A DNA stretch of 64,000 bases, taken from IMG/VR virus record IMGVR_UViG_3300042197_003319, positions 1-64,000 of that record, one strand, 5' to 3'. Of this stretch, positions 25,648 through 33,528 are shown in pieces. The stretch's first letter is position 1. Each line of letters opens with the position of its first letter. Both the position numbers and the translations under genes were made by a program. A model generated the notes under the pieces. The model was not told the DNA's origin. It ran no database searches and worked only from the letters and a program-made list of their open reading frames with translations. The stretch comes from a virus.

Positions 25648-25850
25648 GCGTTGATGTGAGAATCCGTGCCGTCGAGGACACGGAAAACGACAAACTTCGG
25701 TTTGAGATTCATTTGGACCGGTACGGGGCCACGGATCTGGAATTGGCGGCGGCACAGAGGATTTATCCCAAGGTCGCCAACCTGCTCGAGATCGTCACCC
25801 ACGAGGTCGAGAATCCACCGGAGGAACCCTCAAGAATCATCGTTCCCTGA
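25644..25850 (+). CDS. Small hypothetical protein preceding the polymerase
   Basis: 68 residues, acidic, alternating strand and helix (VDVRIRAVEDTENDKLRFEI, then LELAAAQRIYPKVANLLEIV). AAAGGAAA precedes the ATG. Its stop shares one base with the polymerase ATG at 25850, so it is translationally coupled to it and might be a small polymerase partner. Confidence 0.5.
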   Translation: MSVDVRIRAVEDTENDKLRFEIHLDRYGATDLELAAAQRIYPKVANLLEIVTHEVENPPEEPSRIIVP

Positions 25851-27607
25851 TGTACGCCGTCGACTTTGAGACGACGTACTCCAGTGACGTCAACATAGAT
25901 GCGCTTGGGCAGTGGCACTATCTGCGCCACCCGTCCACCGACATCTATCTGGTGTCCATCGTCGGACCGGACGTGGAGTATGTGGGACGACCTGAACAGG
26001 CCCCATGGGACAGGATCAACGGGAAGCACTGGGTCGCGCACAACTACTCCTTCGACGGGGCGGTGATGCAGGTGCTGCGGGAGCGGGAGGTTACCAAGGC
26101 CCTTCCTAGCACCTTCACCTGCACGGCCAACCTGTCGGTCTTTATGGGGGCTCCCCGTAATTTGGGGGGTGCGTCCAAGGAGCTTTTGGGGGTGAAGGTG
26201 GACAAGGACCCCAGGGCTTTTATGAAAGGCAAGACCTGGAACGACGTTGTCGCTCTGGGCAAGGCCAAGGAGATCGAGGACTACGCCCTCAATGACTCCA
26301 AGCACTGCCTGGATCTGGCGAAAACTTTTTCGGCCAGGATGCCGGAGATAGAGCAGAGGCTATCGCGGCACACCATTGAGATGGGCTGGCGCGGGTTTTG
26401 CGTGGATTCGGACCTGGTCGACAAGGGCCTCAACGTCCTGGACTGGACAAGAATCAAGGCCAACGAAAAGCTCCCCTGGGCCAACGACGACCACACCGGA
26501 GAGGTCTTAAAGGTCAGTGAGCTGGCCAGAGCCTGCCGGGAGGCCGGCATCCCGGTGCCTCCCTCGACGTCGGAGGACGACCCGGCCTGCATTCGCTGGG
26601 AGGAGGAATTCGGGGAGAAATTCCCATGGGTCGGGGCGATGCGGGATTGGCGCAAGGCCAACATGCTGTTTACCAAGATGGAGATTCTCTGGAAACGCCG
26701 GCGTCCGGACGGGACGGTCCCATTCGGTTTAAAATATTTCGGGGCCCAGACAGGCCGGTGGTCGGGGGAATCCAAGTTCAATTTTCAAAATCTCCCCAAG
26801 GGAGAAATACATGGAGTCGACCTCAGGGCCTGCATTGTACCCAGAGCGGGGAAGAAATTCATCATCTCCGATTTGGCACAGATTGAGCCACGGGTTCTAG
26901 CGTGGCTCTGCGGGGACGAAACTCTCCTTAACGCGATACGTCATGGCTACGGAATCTACGAGGCATTTGCGGTAGCCTCCGGGATCTGGAACGGAAACAA
27001 GGGCACGCTCAAGAAGGGCGATCCGGCCAAGTACGCCTTGGCCAAAGCCCAGGTCCTGGGGCTGGGCTACGGCTGCGGGTATAAGAAGTTCGTTCTGGTG
27101 GCCAGGATGATGGCTGGTCTTGACTTAAATGAGGTAAGATCAAAGGAGATCGTCGACAACTACCGGCGCAAGAACCAAAAGGTCGTCAGTCTTTGGAACA
27201 AGCTCGAGCGGACCTTCCGGGAATCCCAGAACGAGGACTGCCACATCGAGCTGCCGTCGGGTCGGGCGCAAAAGTATTTCGGGATTTCCAGCCAGATGGG
27301 GCCCCACGGGCGTCCCGACTGGAGGGCGAGCGTCAACATGGGCGGACCCAAGTTCCCCTTCTGGGGCGGGAAGCTGTGCGAGAACCTGGTCCAGGCCACC
27401 GCCCGGGACGTGTTTGGCGAGTGCCTGCTGCGCCTGGAAGACGCCGGCCTCCAGGTCCTGGCCCACGTCCATGACGAGGTGATTTTGGAAGTCGACCCGG
27501 ACGTGACCTGCGAGGACGTCAACCGCCTGATGGCCGTGACCCCCGACTGGCTGGAGGGCTGCCCCATCGAGGCCGAGTCCCACGAGGCGGAGTGTTACAA
27601 GAAATGA
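25850..27607 (+). CDS. Family A DNA polymerase with 3'-5' exonuclease domain
   Basis: A 585-residue replicative polymerase. The exonuclease domain begins at once with DFETTY (residues 5-10), has AHNYSFDGAVMQ, and DYALNDSKHCLDLA (ExoIII-like D...D). The polymerase domain shows motif A SDLAQIEPRVLAWL (about 339-352), motif B KAQVLGLGYGCGYKKF (about 399-414) and motif C HVHDEVILEV (about 540-549). No 5' nuclease domain is present. This compact form is common in podoviruses. It replicates the phage genome with the primase-helicase at 28552-30693. Confidence 0.93.
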   Translation: MYAVDFETTYSSDVNIDALGQWHYLRHPSTDIYLVSIVGPDVEYVGRPEQAPWDRINGKHWVAHNYSFDGAVMQVLREREVTKALPSTFTCTANLSVFMGAPRNLGGASKELLGVKVDKDPRAFMKGKTWNDVVALGKAKEIEDYALNDSKHCLDLAKTFSARMPEIEQRLSRHTIEMGWRGFCVDSDLVDKGLNVLDWTRIKANEKLPWANDDHTGEVLKVSELARACREAGIPVPPSTSEDDPACIRWEEEFGEKFPWVGAMRDWRKANMLFTKMEILWKRRRPDGTVPFGLKYFGAQTGRWSGESKFNFQNLPKGEIHGVDLRACIVPRAGKKFIISDLAQIEPRVLAWLCGDETLLNAIRHGYGIYEAFAVASGIWNGNKGTLKKGDPAKYALAKAQVLGLGYGCGYKKFVLVARMMAGLDLNEVRSKEIVDNYRRKNQKVVSLWNKLERTFRESQNEDCHIELPSGRAQKYFGISSQMGPHGRPDWRASVNMGGPKFPFWGGKLCENLVQATARDVFGECLLRLEDAGLQVLAHVHDEVILEVDPDVTCEDVNRLMAVTPDWLEGCPIEAESHEAECYKK

Positions 27608-27673
27608 AATACAAGCCCCACTTCAACCCGACTTTTGGAAGATGGAAAACCGCACCCTACGGAAGGAACCAGA

Positions 27674-27805
27674 ATGAAAAAACCCAAATGGAGAAAATGT
27701 CTGAGATGTGGAAAGCGTTTCACCGAAGAGTCTCTGCTCTGCTCGGTCTGCGACGCCAAGCCCACAAAACCAAAAAGGCTAAGGGCCAAAAGAGGTAGAA
27801 AATGA
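27674..27805 (+). CDS. Small zinc-ribbon protein
   Basis: 43 residues from the ATG at 27674 with AAGGAACC upstream. Two knuckles (KCLRCGKRF and LCSVCDAKP) form a C4 zinc ribbon, followed by a basic tail. It ends on an ATGA overlap with the next gene (27802-27805), matching the local gene-joining pattern. A different-frame ORF at 27604-27798 covers the same DNA, but its product is compositionally poor; the zinc-ribbon frame is preferred. Likely a nucleic-acid-binding accessory. Confidence 0.6.
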   Translation: MKKPKWRKCLRCGKRFTEESLLCSVCDAKPTKPKRLRAKRGRK

Positions 27806-28065
27806 AATTCACATTCATCGGAGATTCCGTCGAACCACCCTGTGAGACCTACCATACTCGAGGTTTGTGTGCGATCCCCACCAAAACCACCCTTGAGTTC
27901 GAGGCCGAGACCCTTGACACCGTCTTGTCGCAATTCAAGCAGTTCCTCCAGGGGTGTGGCTACGTAGTCGATGGTGAGCTCGAAATCTATAGGGACGAAA
28001 CCAGCCCAGGAACCGAGATCACCGACAGGCTCCGCAAAGAAATGCATGGGGGGAAAGAAAAGTGA
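27802..28065 (+). CDS. Hypothetical protein of the replication operon
   Basis: An 87-residue mixed alpha/beta protein (MKFTFIGDSVEPPCETYHTR...) with an amphipathic helix (LDTVLSQFKQFLQGCGYVVD) and a charged end. Looks like a complete small domain. No family recognised. It overlaps the next GTG start by 4 bp. Confidence 0.55.
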   Translation: MKFTFIGDSVEPPCETYHTRGLCAIPTKTTLEFEAETLDTVLSQFKQFLQGCGYVVDGELEIYRDETSPGTEITDRLRKEMHGGKEK

Positions 28066-28334
28066 AACTCCCAAGCTGGCGGCCCCACGACGAGGTGCCG
28101 GAGACAAACCACGATCTGACCAAGCGGGTGGCAGACCTGGAGAACAGGTTTACCAACCTGTGGCTGACCGTGGGTGATTACGTCGGCCGCCTCAAGTCAC
28201 TCGAACTCCACGAGCAGTGGCGGGGGGAGTACGACATGCGGGAGATGGATCTCTACCACAAAGCCAAGATCAAGGCGTGGATGAACGAGGAAGAGACACT
28301 TTCGAAGCCCAAAAAGAAACGGAAGAAAAAATGA
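28062..28334 (+). CDS. Coiled-coil hypothetical protein
   Basis: 90 residues from a GTG start in a GTGA overlap. Contains a helical core (HDLTKRVADLENRFTNLWL) and ends in a strongly basic Lys tail (KPKKKRKKK). The Lys tail codons double as the purine-rich ribosome binding site for the next gene. Confidence 0.5.
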   Translation: MKLPSWRPHDEVPETNHDLTKRVADLENRFTNLWLTVGDYVGRLKSLELHEQWRGEYDMREMDLYHKAKIKAWMNEEETLSKPKKKRKKK

Positions 28335-28555
28335 GTCAGTGGACTTTCCTGCCAACCGAACGCTGGGTGCAGACGCCGAAAGGTGAAGGCATCTGGCTTG
28401 CGGTCATTGACTACGGAAAGTCCGACAATCCCATCTACCTGGTTGAGCTCAACGAAGACGGCAAACACATCTGCGTCGACATGAGCGAGATCCGGGGAAC
28501 CGAAAACCAGATGTTTGGCATCAAACGGCCTGACCTGCCTGAAAGGACCATGTGA
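28331..28555 (+). CDS. Small beta-rich hypothetical protein
   Basis: 74 residues from the ATG at 28331 (MSQWTFLPTERWVQTPKGEG...). A beta-barrel-like pattern (GIWLAVIDYGKSDNPIYLVE) resembles small SH3/KOW-like folds, but this is only suggestive. It overlaps the primase-helicase GTG start (GTGA at 28552-28555), so it is coupled to that enzyme. Confidence 0.5.
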   Translation: MSQWTFLPTERWVQTPKGEGIWLAVIDYGKSDNPIYLVELNEDGKHICVDMSEIRGTENQMFGIKRPDLPERTM

Positions 28556-30693
28556 AGACCACCCTATTTAGAATCCCCAACCTCCAATCCCGTAGCGCCG
28601 AACCCATTAAACCGTGGGACGTGGGTTCCCTTTCCTTCCCGACCTTCAAAGAGAAGGAGGAGTTCCGCAAGTGGTGCGCCGAGGACACCACCGACTACGT
28701 CTTTGTTTCCAGCTTCGAGGGTTTGAACCCGCACGTTCGGGTCAGCAAATCGAATGAGCCTTTCAAGATGCACGGCCTGATTGCCGATTATGACGCTCCC
28801 TTGACCGACGAGCAGCTCCTGGAAGGTCTGGCCCGCGGGTCCAAGCCTGGCTTCAAGCCCATGTACGCCCACAAGACCTTCTCCTCCGGAGCCCGTGTGG
28901 TCTGGATGTTTGAGGAGCCGGTCTATGTGCTGCCGGGAGTACTGAAAGAATTCCTCCACCTGCTGGTCAAGGAGACCAAGGCCAAGACCTTGTTCCCCAG
29001 AATGGACGAGGCCATCTACAAGCCCGACCAGTACTACGCCTGGTTTCCGGGAGCGGTGAAGTTCGCCGACCAGCCCATCCGCACCGAGGCCGTCCACAGC
29101 GTCCTGTCCGAGGCCGTAGAGAAATCCAAGAAGTACCGGGGCGAAGGGGAGATTCACATTCCCCTGGATCGGGTTTACGCGAAGGTTCAGGAGGTCTATC
29201 CGGGCCGGTGGACAGGGGCCTTCGAGGAAGGTTTGCGGGGACCGCTGTTCTGGATCGAGGATAACATCGACCGGACCGGTGCCCAGGTCACCAAGACCGG
29301 GATGATCTCCTACTCGACCCGCTCGACCAAGGGCTTCATGTCCTGGGCGGATCTGTTCGGGGCTGGCTGGGTCCAGGAATTCGTCGAGGACCGCTACGGC
29401 GGCCCACTTCAGACCTTCTGGTATGACGGCAAGTTTTATTGGAAAAAGGACCTGGAGGGAAACTGGCGCAATTCCGGAAAGGACGACACCCGCCACGATA
29501 TCGTCGGGTCCTTTGGTTTATCCTCCTGTCCGGACAGCCGTGGGGATCTTTCCGAAGCCGACGAGTCCATGCGCCGCATCCGGGAGTCGCGGATTGTAAA
29601 CGGGTCACTCCCTGCCCTCTACGACCCGCGGGACATCGTCGTCCAGAACGGGGAAAGAATGCTTAACATCTCCCGGATCAAGGTCATTCAGCCCGAGGAA
29701 GGCAGACACGAATGGGGCCAGGGCTTCCCCTGGCTGGCCAAGTTTTTCGACACCGCCATCGAGCCCCATGAATCGCTCCCCTACCTCATGGGTTGGCTGA
29801 AACATTTCTACTGCTCAGCCTTGCGGGGGAACCTCATGCCTGGGCAGGCTGTCTTCGTCGCCGGCGACGTGGGCCTGGGGAAGACATTCTTCGGCACCGA
29901 GATCGTAGCCCGGCTGATGGGGGGTGGCGCCAACGCCTCCGATTACCTCGTCCACGGGTCGACCTTTAACGCAGAACTCTTTAACTACGCCGTCTGGAAC
30001 GTGGACGACGCCAGCTCAGCTGATTCCAGCGAGGCTCATCGCCACTACAGCCGAATGATCAAGCAGGGGGTGGCCAACACAAGGCACTCCTACCACAGGA
30101 AGTTCATGGACCAGGTCACACTTGAATGGCGGGGCCGGATCATCCAGACGCTGAACGACGATCCTGAATCCGTCCAGGCTGTGCCCCATACCGACGGAAG
30201 TATTCTGGACAAGATCAGCCTCTTCAAGTTCCAGGCCCACGGCATGTTTGACAGTATCAAAAGATGTGACATTCCAGCGATGTTGGCAAAAGAATTGCCC
30301 CACTTTGCAGCCTGGTTGAGGGACTGGGAGGTTCCGGATCATGTGGTCGGCGATACTCGATACGGTGTCAAATCCTACCACCATCCTCTGCTCCTGGCCG
30401 AAAGTCGTGCCTCCTCGGCCAACCACAGCTTCATGGAGTATTTGGACGTCTTCCTGCGCCAATACAAGGCCGACCATCCAGAAGAGACGAGCTGGAAGGG
30501 GCCGGCGATCGATCTCCTACTAGCCTTCCAGAACGACGCCAAGCTGTCGGGTAGCGTGAAGATGTTTATCTCAAGCTCACGCCACCTAGGCAAAATGTTG
30601 GCGAACCTGTCAGTTATCAAGGGCAGCGGTATAAAGCGAATGCTGAAGCTAGACGGGGTTACTCAATGGAAAATTGACTTGCCGACCGATTGA
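28552..30693 (+). CDS. Primase-helicase with DUF5906-type ATPase domain
   Basis: A 713-residue bifunctional enzyme. The N-terminal third resembles a PrimPol/AEP-like region: LIADYDAPLTDEQLL supplies a DxD-like acidic pair and TLFPRMDEAIYKPDQYYAWF follows. The C-terminal half is an SF3-like helicase with Walker A AGDVGLGKTFF (about 437-447), Walker B-like AVWNVDDASSADSS (about 480-494) and sensor QTLNDDPESV, the pattern of DUF5906/NrS-1-type helicases. GTG start. It would prime and unwind DNA for the family A polymerase and ends the operon. Confidence 0.8.
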   Translation: MKTTLFRIPNLQSRSAEPIKPWDVGSLSFPTFKEKEEFRKWCAEDTTDYVFVSSFEGLNPHVRVSKSNEPFKMHGLIADYDAPLTDEQLLEGLARGSKPGFKPMYAHKTFSSGARVVWMFEEPVYVLPGVLKEFLHLLVKETKAKTLFPRMDEAIYKPDQYYAWFPGAVKFADQPIRTEAVHSVLSEAVEKSKKYRGEGEIHIPLDRVYAKVQEVYPGRWTGAFEEGLRGPLFWIEDNIDRTGAQVTKTGMISYSTRSTKGFMSWADLFGAGWVQEFVEDRYGGPLQTFWYDGKFYWKKDLEGNWRNSGKDDTRHDIVGSFGLSSCPDSRGDLSEADESMRRIRESRIVNGSLPALYDPRDIVVQNGERMLNISRIKVIQPEEGRHEWGQGFPWLAKFFDTAIEPHESLPYLMGWLKHFYCSALRGNLMPGQAVFVAGDVGLGKTFFGTEIVARLMGGGANASDYLVHGSTFNAELFNYAVWNVDDASSADSSEAHRHYSRMIKQGVANTRHSYHRKFMDQVTLEWRGRIIQTLNDDPESVQAVPHTDGSILDKISLFKFQAHGMFDSIKRCDIPAMLAKELPHFAAWLRDWEVPDHVVGDTRYGVKSYHHPLLLAESRASSANHSFMEYLDVFLRQYKADHPEETSWKGPAIDLLLAFQNDAKLSGSVKMFISSSRHLGKMLANLSVIKGSGIKRMLKLDGVTQWKIDLPTD

Positions 30694-30723
30694 CAATCTT
30701 AAACACCAACTACAATAAATCCA

Positions 30724-31113
30724 ATGGCCAACGAACCACTTGTCACGGACAGCGAAAATCAGTCTTTACGTAAAATCAACGCGGAAATCTCCGCCTTAAA
30801 CGCGGACGTTGCCGACGGAATTTCGCTTCAGGGCTTTTCTACCGTTAGTACTGTTTCAGTAGACTATGCCAATCACGCGGGTGGGACAGGTGGGTCGGCC
30901 CAGTTTTTAGAAACTCAGGCAAACAGGAAATACCTTATTTTGACGTGCACGACTGGAACGGCGTTTATTGGTTTCGGCTCAGCAGCAGTGTCTTCCACAG
31001 ACTATGCGATAAAACTACGCGATGCCGAAGTATACGAACTAAGCGGTTACGCCGGGGCTGTTCAAGTAAAACTAGACCCGGGAAGCTCAATTAGAAGCAC
31101 AAGCATTTCTTAA
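30724..31113 (+). CDS. Fibre-associated or decoration-like protein on the early strand
   Basis: A 129-residue protein. The N-terminus (SENQSLRKINAEISALNADV) and the C-terminal domain (ANRKYLILTCTTGTAFIGFG) echo the two ends of the minus-strand protein at 11016-12290 (DTSLRKAVSLLNKIE and ANRRYLFFQN...INFG), so this looks like a version lacking the repeat shaft. Probably a virion decoration or fibre cap despite lying next to replication genes on the plus strand. No strong ribosome binding site is visible. Confidence 0.55.
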   Translation: MANEPLVTDSENQSLRKINAEISALNADVADGISLQGFSTVSTVSVDYANHAGGTGGSAQFLETQANRKYLILTCTTGTAFIGFGSAAVSSTDYAIKLRDAEVYELSGYAGAVQVKLDPGSSIRSTSIS

Positions 31114-31129
31114 TCGGCTAGCTACAAAA

Positions 31130-32053
31130 ATGCCACTAAGAAAAAGATTGCGCTCAGCCAGTCCGTATGAAATTTTTGGCAACAAGCCAAACATAAATTT
31201 ATTACATTGGTTCGACGCTTCCGATTCTTCGAGGGTTGGCGGCCAGAAAATAAGAGACAAACGCGATTCTACCTTTGCTCAAAACGCAATCGCTGGGATG
31301 CCAAACTTAACTACGTTTGGGGGAGTTCAAGATGTGTCGACAGGAGCCATTAACGGAATTCCGTGTGCAGGGTTAAACGGCACAAGCGGGGGCCATCTCG
31401 TGCTTTGCAATGCTGGGGGAACCACGTACAGTCCGGTATTCGGCGGGATCGGAGCTTCGACATCAAGTATTTGGAATACAGAAAACCAGGCGGTCTTTAT
31501 TGCCGGGGTTTTTACCAACACAAACACCGGAACGGCTGGAGCAGCCGGGACTACTTTCTTCTCTCAAAACATATCAGACGCAACTAGCGGAAGATTGTTG
31601 CACTGTTTTAGGGTTTACCCTGACACTTACGGAACTAGAGGAACTACTTTCTGGGTAAAAGGGACAGACAGGACGATTTTTGACGACACGGCAATTCCCC
31701 AAGAAGCTCCTGCGGTAATTACGTTTCTTCAAAGATCTGGGGCAACCCCAAGACAAGTGTTAAGCGCGTGCAGCAGGTACATAAACGTTGGCGTAAACCC
31801 CAACGCGTCTTATGTGGCGGCTAATGAAGCGGCAGCTAATTTTAGAATTGGAGCCAGAATCGGGGCTAACGGAAACCCAACAGCTTTAATGACTGGAGCG
31901 TTTGGGGAGTTAGTGGTCGTAACTACAACAAACATAGTCGGGACTATTTTGGAAGAGTTTGCCAATCCGGTTTCTGGGGCAGCACCGAAACTACTAAAAA
32001 ATTACTTTATCGAGAAATGGAAACTAGCCGAAGGGGCATATTTAAACTTCTAG
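31130..32053 (+). CDS. LamG-like fibre or adhesin protein
   Basis: A 307-residue protein. NLLHWFDASDSSRVGGQKIR at the start, GELVVVT and the end NYFIEKWKL follow the plan of concanavalin/LamG-like modules found on phage fibres (tryptophan-rich first strand, closing KWKL helix). A Gly/Ala/Thr-rich loop lies in the middle. Carbohydrate binding at the host surface is the usual job. It is the last plus-strand gene before 318 bp of AT-rich non-coding DNA. Confidence 0.6.
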   Translation: MPLRKRLRSASPYEIFGNKPNINLLHWFDASDSSRVGGQKIRDKRDSTFAQNAIAGMPNLTTFGGVQDVSTGAINGIPCAGLNGTSGGHLVLCNAGGTTYSPVFGGIGASTSSIWNTENQAVFIAGVFTNTNTGTAGAAGTTFFSQNISDATSGRLLHCFRVYPDTYGTRGTTFWVKGTDRTIFDDTAIPQEAPAVITFLQRSGATPRQVLSACSRYINVGVNPNASYVAANEAAANFRIGARIGANGNPTALMTGAFGELVVVTTTNIVGTILEEFANPVSGAAPKLLKNYFIEKWKLAEGAYLNF

Positions 32054-32371
32054 TAAACCTTTGGCGTTGCGGCAGGATTCTTTGGATGCACTTTAGATAA
32101 AACGTTGCACTTGGACTAACTACCTACAGGCCAACAATTTAAACAATAAAAAATGGGTTAGGGCGTTGTTGGTCACGATTTCAAACCCATATCCTACAAA
32201 ATATATTTATTTGGCCACAAAATATATTCCTATAACCCCCTCTTCTATATAATACACTTTAATACACTAATACACTTATAAGATAGAAGTATATAGAATA
32301 GAAGGGGTTACAAAAAGTGGGTTTGCCAGTGTATTGACGTTAGGCCCGGATTAACACACTTATGGTTGACG
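32054..32371. other. AT-rich non-coding region, candidate replication origin
   Basis: 318 bp without a supported gene. Features: TTGCACTTGGACTAAC at 32105-32120, close to TTGCACATTGGGCTAAC at 17989-18005 beside the integrase; a half-copy TGCACTTTAGA about 20 bp upstream of it; direct repeat ACAAAATATATT; three ATACACT repeats (32252, 32262, 32270) in the loop of an imperfect inverted repeat (32233-32251 with 32290-32310, core AACCCC...CTATATA). Strongly AT-rich cruciform-forming DNA beside the replication module suggests an origin or a promoter hub. Confidence 0.45.
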
Positions 32372-32542
32372 CTACAAGTATTTAGAAAAGGCTTTTGCGG
32401 CTTTTTTGCATACCTTTCTAACCCTCCCCGATAGCTCCTTAAAGATCCCGGCTATACCCATTGAGACGAGGGTTGCAGCCAGTAGGGCCAAGACCGAACC
32501 GAAAGACGATATAGCGTCTCGTATAAGCGGATCCTGGATCAT
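32372..32542 (-). CDS. Small single-helix membrane protein
   Basis: 56 residues from the ATG at 32542 (MIQDPLIRDAISSFGSVLAL...). One transmembrane helix (SVLALLAATLVSMGIAGIF) is followed by a strongly basic helix (GRVRKVCKKAAKAFSKYL). Its ATG overlaps the previous stop (ATGA), so the two are coupled. This small amphipathic plan is seen in holin-like or membrane-active phage peptides; function unproven. Confidence 0.5.
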   Translation of the reverse strand: MIQDPLIRDAISSFGSVLALLAATLVSMGIAGIFKELSGRVRKVCKKAAKAFSKYL

Positions 32543-32688
32543 ATCTCGTCGACCTCGTCTATGCGGTCGTCGACCTTGTCGCCGTCCTGGTCGATGAAGT
32601 TTAGCGGATCCCTGGCGAAGACCTGGTGCGCATCCAGGAATTGTTCGACAATGAATTGCTCTTCCAGCTTTTTTGTGTGTTTGTCCAT
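32539..32688 (-). CDS. Small acidic protein with a DxDGD motif
   Basis: 49 residues from the ATG at 32688 (MDKHTKKLEEQFIVEQFLDA...). The C-terminal part FIDQDGDKVDDRIDEVDEI has a DxDGD calcium-loop-like run, but a complete EF-hand cannot be made. It reads in a different frame from a longer overlapping ORF and is favoured because its stop overlaps the next ATG by the usual 4 bp. Confidence 0.45.
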   Translation of the reverse strand: MDKHTKKLEEQFIVEQFLDAHQVFARDPLNFIDQDGDKVDDRIDEVDEI

Positions 32689-32719
32689 TCATCGAGTCTG
32701 AAAAAGACCCGAGAGTGTC

Positions 32720-32739
32720 AACCCCTCTTGGGGGTTTTT
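32720..32739 (+). terminator. Rho-independent terminator (plus strand)
   Basis: Stem AACCCC / GGGGTT with a short TCTTG loop followed by TTTTTG on the plus strand. It would stop transcription arriving from the replication and fibre genes before it runs antisense into the minus-strand cluster. On the minus strand there is no U-tract. Confidence 0.55.
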
Positions 32740-32740
32740 G

Positions 32741-33115
32741 TTATTCCCCGATGGGCTGAGCAGTGATCGGGTCGACAACTTCGGGTGCTGTCTCCCCTTC
32801 CGCTACAACAGTCCCGTTGGGAAGCGGCGTAGTTTCGGGCTTGCTTGTTTCTTGCGCAGGTAATGTCTCTTGGTTTTCGGGGGCCACTATTTGGTTTATG
32901 AGAACAATGCCAGGACCTCTTAAATTGATCGTCTGAGGATTAAGCTCAATTGCCGGCAACTCTACTTTTTTTTCCACAACTGTCACCGGGGTGCCTTCTA
33001 TCAGGTTGACTGAAGTGGGTAGAATTTGAGGCTCAGGGATGATTGTGACAGAGCCGGCTTGTACCGGCATAGATTCCGCCTTTACGTTAAGGCCGGTTAT
33101 TGAGGTATCCGACAT
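32741..33115 (-). CDS. Hypothetical extended protein
   Basis: A 124-residue, Pro/Val/Ile/Glu-rich protein with no Cys or Trp. Alternating VTIIPEPQILPTSVNLIEGT and IELNPQTINLRGPGIVL segments look like extended beta strands, and the end is disordered (PAQETSKPETTPLPNG). GGAG lies before the ATG. Possibly a surface-exposed fibrous protein. No family recognised. Confidence 0.55.
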   Translation of the reverse strand: MSDTSITGLNVKAESMPVQAGSVTIIPEPQILPTSVNLIEGTPVTVVEKKVELPAIELNPQTINLRGPGIVLINQIVAPENQETLPAQETSKPETTPLPNGTVVAEGETAPEVVDPITAQPIGE

Positions 33116-33120
33116 GTCTT

Positions 33121-33267
33121 TTATCTCCTGGCGGCGGCTGCGTTATCGACCAGGTTGGGGTATTTCCTGCCGGCTTTTCTGGCCCTTTCCCTCGCCCAGG
33201 CAATGTCACGCGGAGACAATTTCTTGTCTTTCTTTGTGGGGTCGGGCTTTTTCCAAAAAGGCTTCAT
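33121..33267 (-). CDS. Small basic hypothetical protein
   Basis: 48 residues from the ATG at 33267, which overlaps the upstream stop as TAATG. The sequence is strongly basic (MKPFWKKPDPTKKDKKLSPR, then RARKAGRKYPNLVDNAAA). A longer frame up to 33351 would overlap the neighbour heavily. DNA- or RNA-binding is possible from the charge. Confidence 0.55.
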   Translation of the reverse strand: MKPFWKKPDPTKKDKKLSPRDIAWARERARKAGRKYPNLVDNAAAARR

Positions 33268-33524
33268 TAGCAGTTCCAGAGCACCTTTCTTGACCAGTAG
33301 TTGGCCGAAAGCTTTCCGTCCCCTCCCTTGATCCCACCGCTCCTGGCGCAATAGCTTTTCCTGCGCTTCTCGCTTTTGTGCTGACGGTAATCCTGCATGG
33401 AGCTGTCACCAAAATGGACAAGCCGCTCCTTCCCGTTCGCACAGGCCTTAACCATCATTTTCTTTCCAGGCCTTGTGCTTTTCCGTGGCTTGTTACAAGG
33501 CATGTTGGCTTTTCCGAGCGGCAT
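33267..33524 (-). CDS. Small conserved phage protein (DUF5754-like)
   Basis: An 85-residue basic protein. GKKMMVKACANGKERLVHFG at the centre and SANYWSRKVLW at the end match the pattern of small phage proteins grouped as DUF5754 (a basic beta hairpin, a Ser/Arg/Lys middle, and a NYW(A/S)RK(V/Y)LW ending). Such proteins are frequent in environmental myo- and podoviruses. Function unknown; the single Cys residues do not form a complete zinc site. Confidence 0.6.
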   Translation of the reverse strand: MPLGKANMPCNKPRKSTRPGKKMMVKACANGKERLVHFGDSSMQDYRQHKSEKRRKSYCARSGGIKGGDGKLSANYWSRKVLWNC

Positions 33525-33528
33525 GACT

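Noticed and set aside
32539-32688. The DxDGD run as a calcium-binding EF-hand or dockerin
   Set aside because: Only one loop-like acidic run is present, without flanking EF-hand helices or a second repeat.
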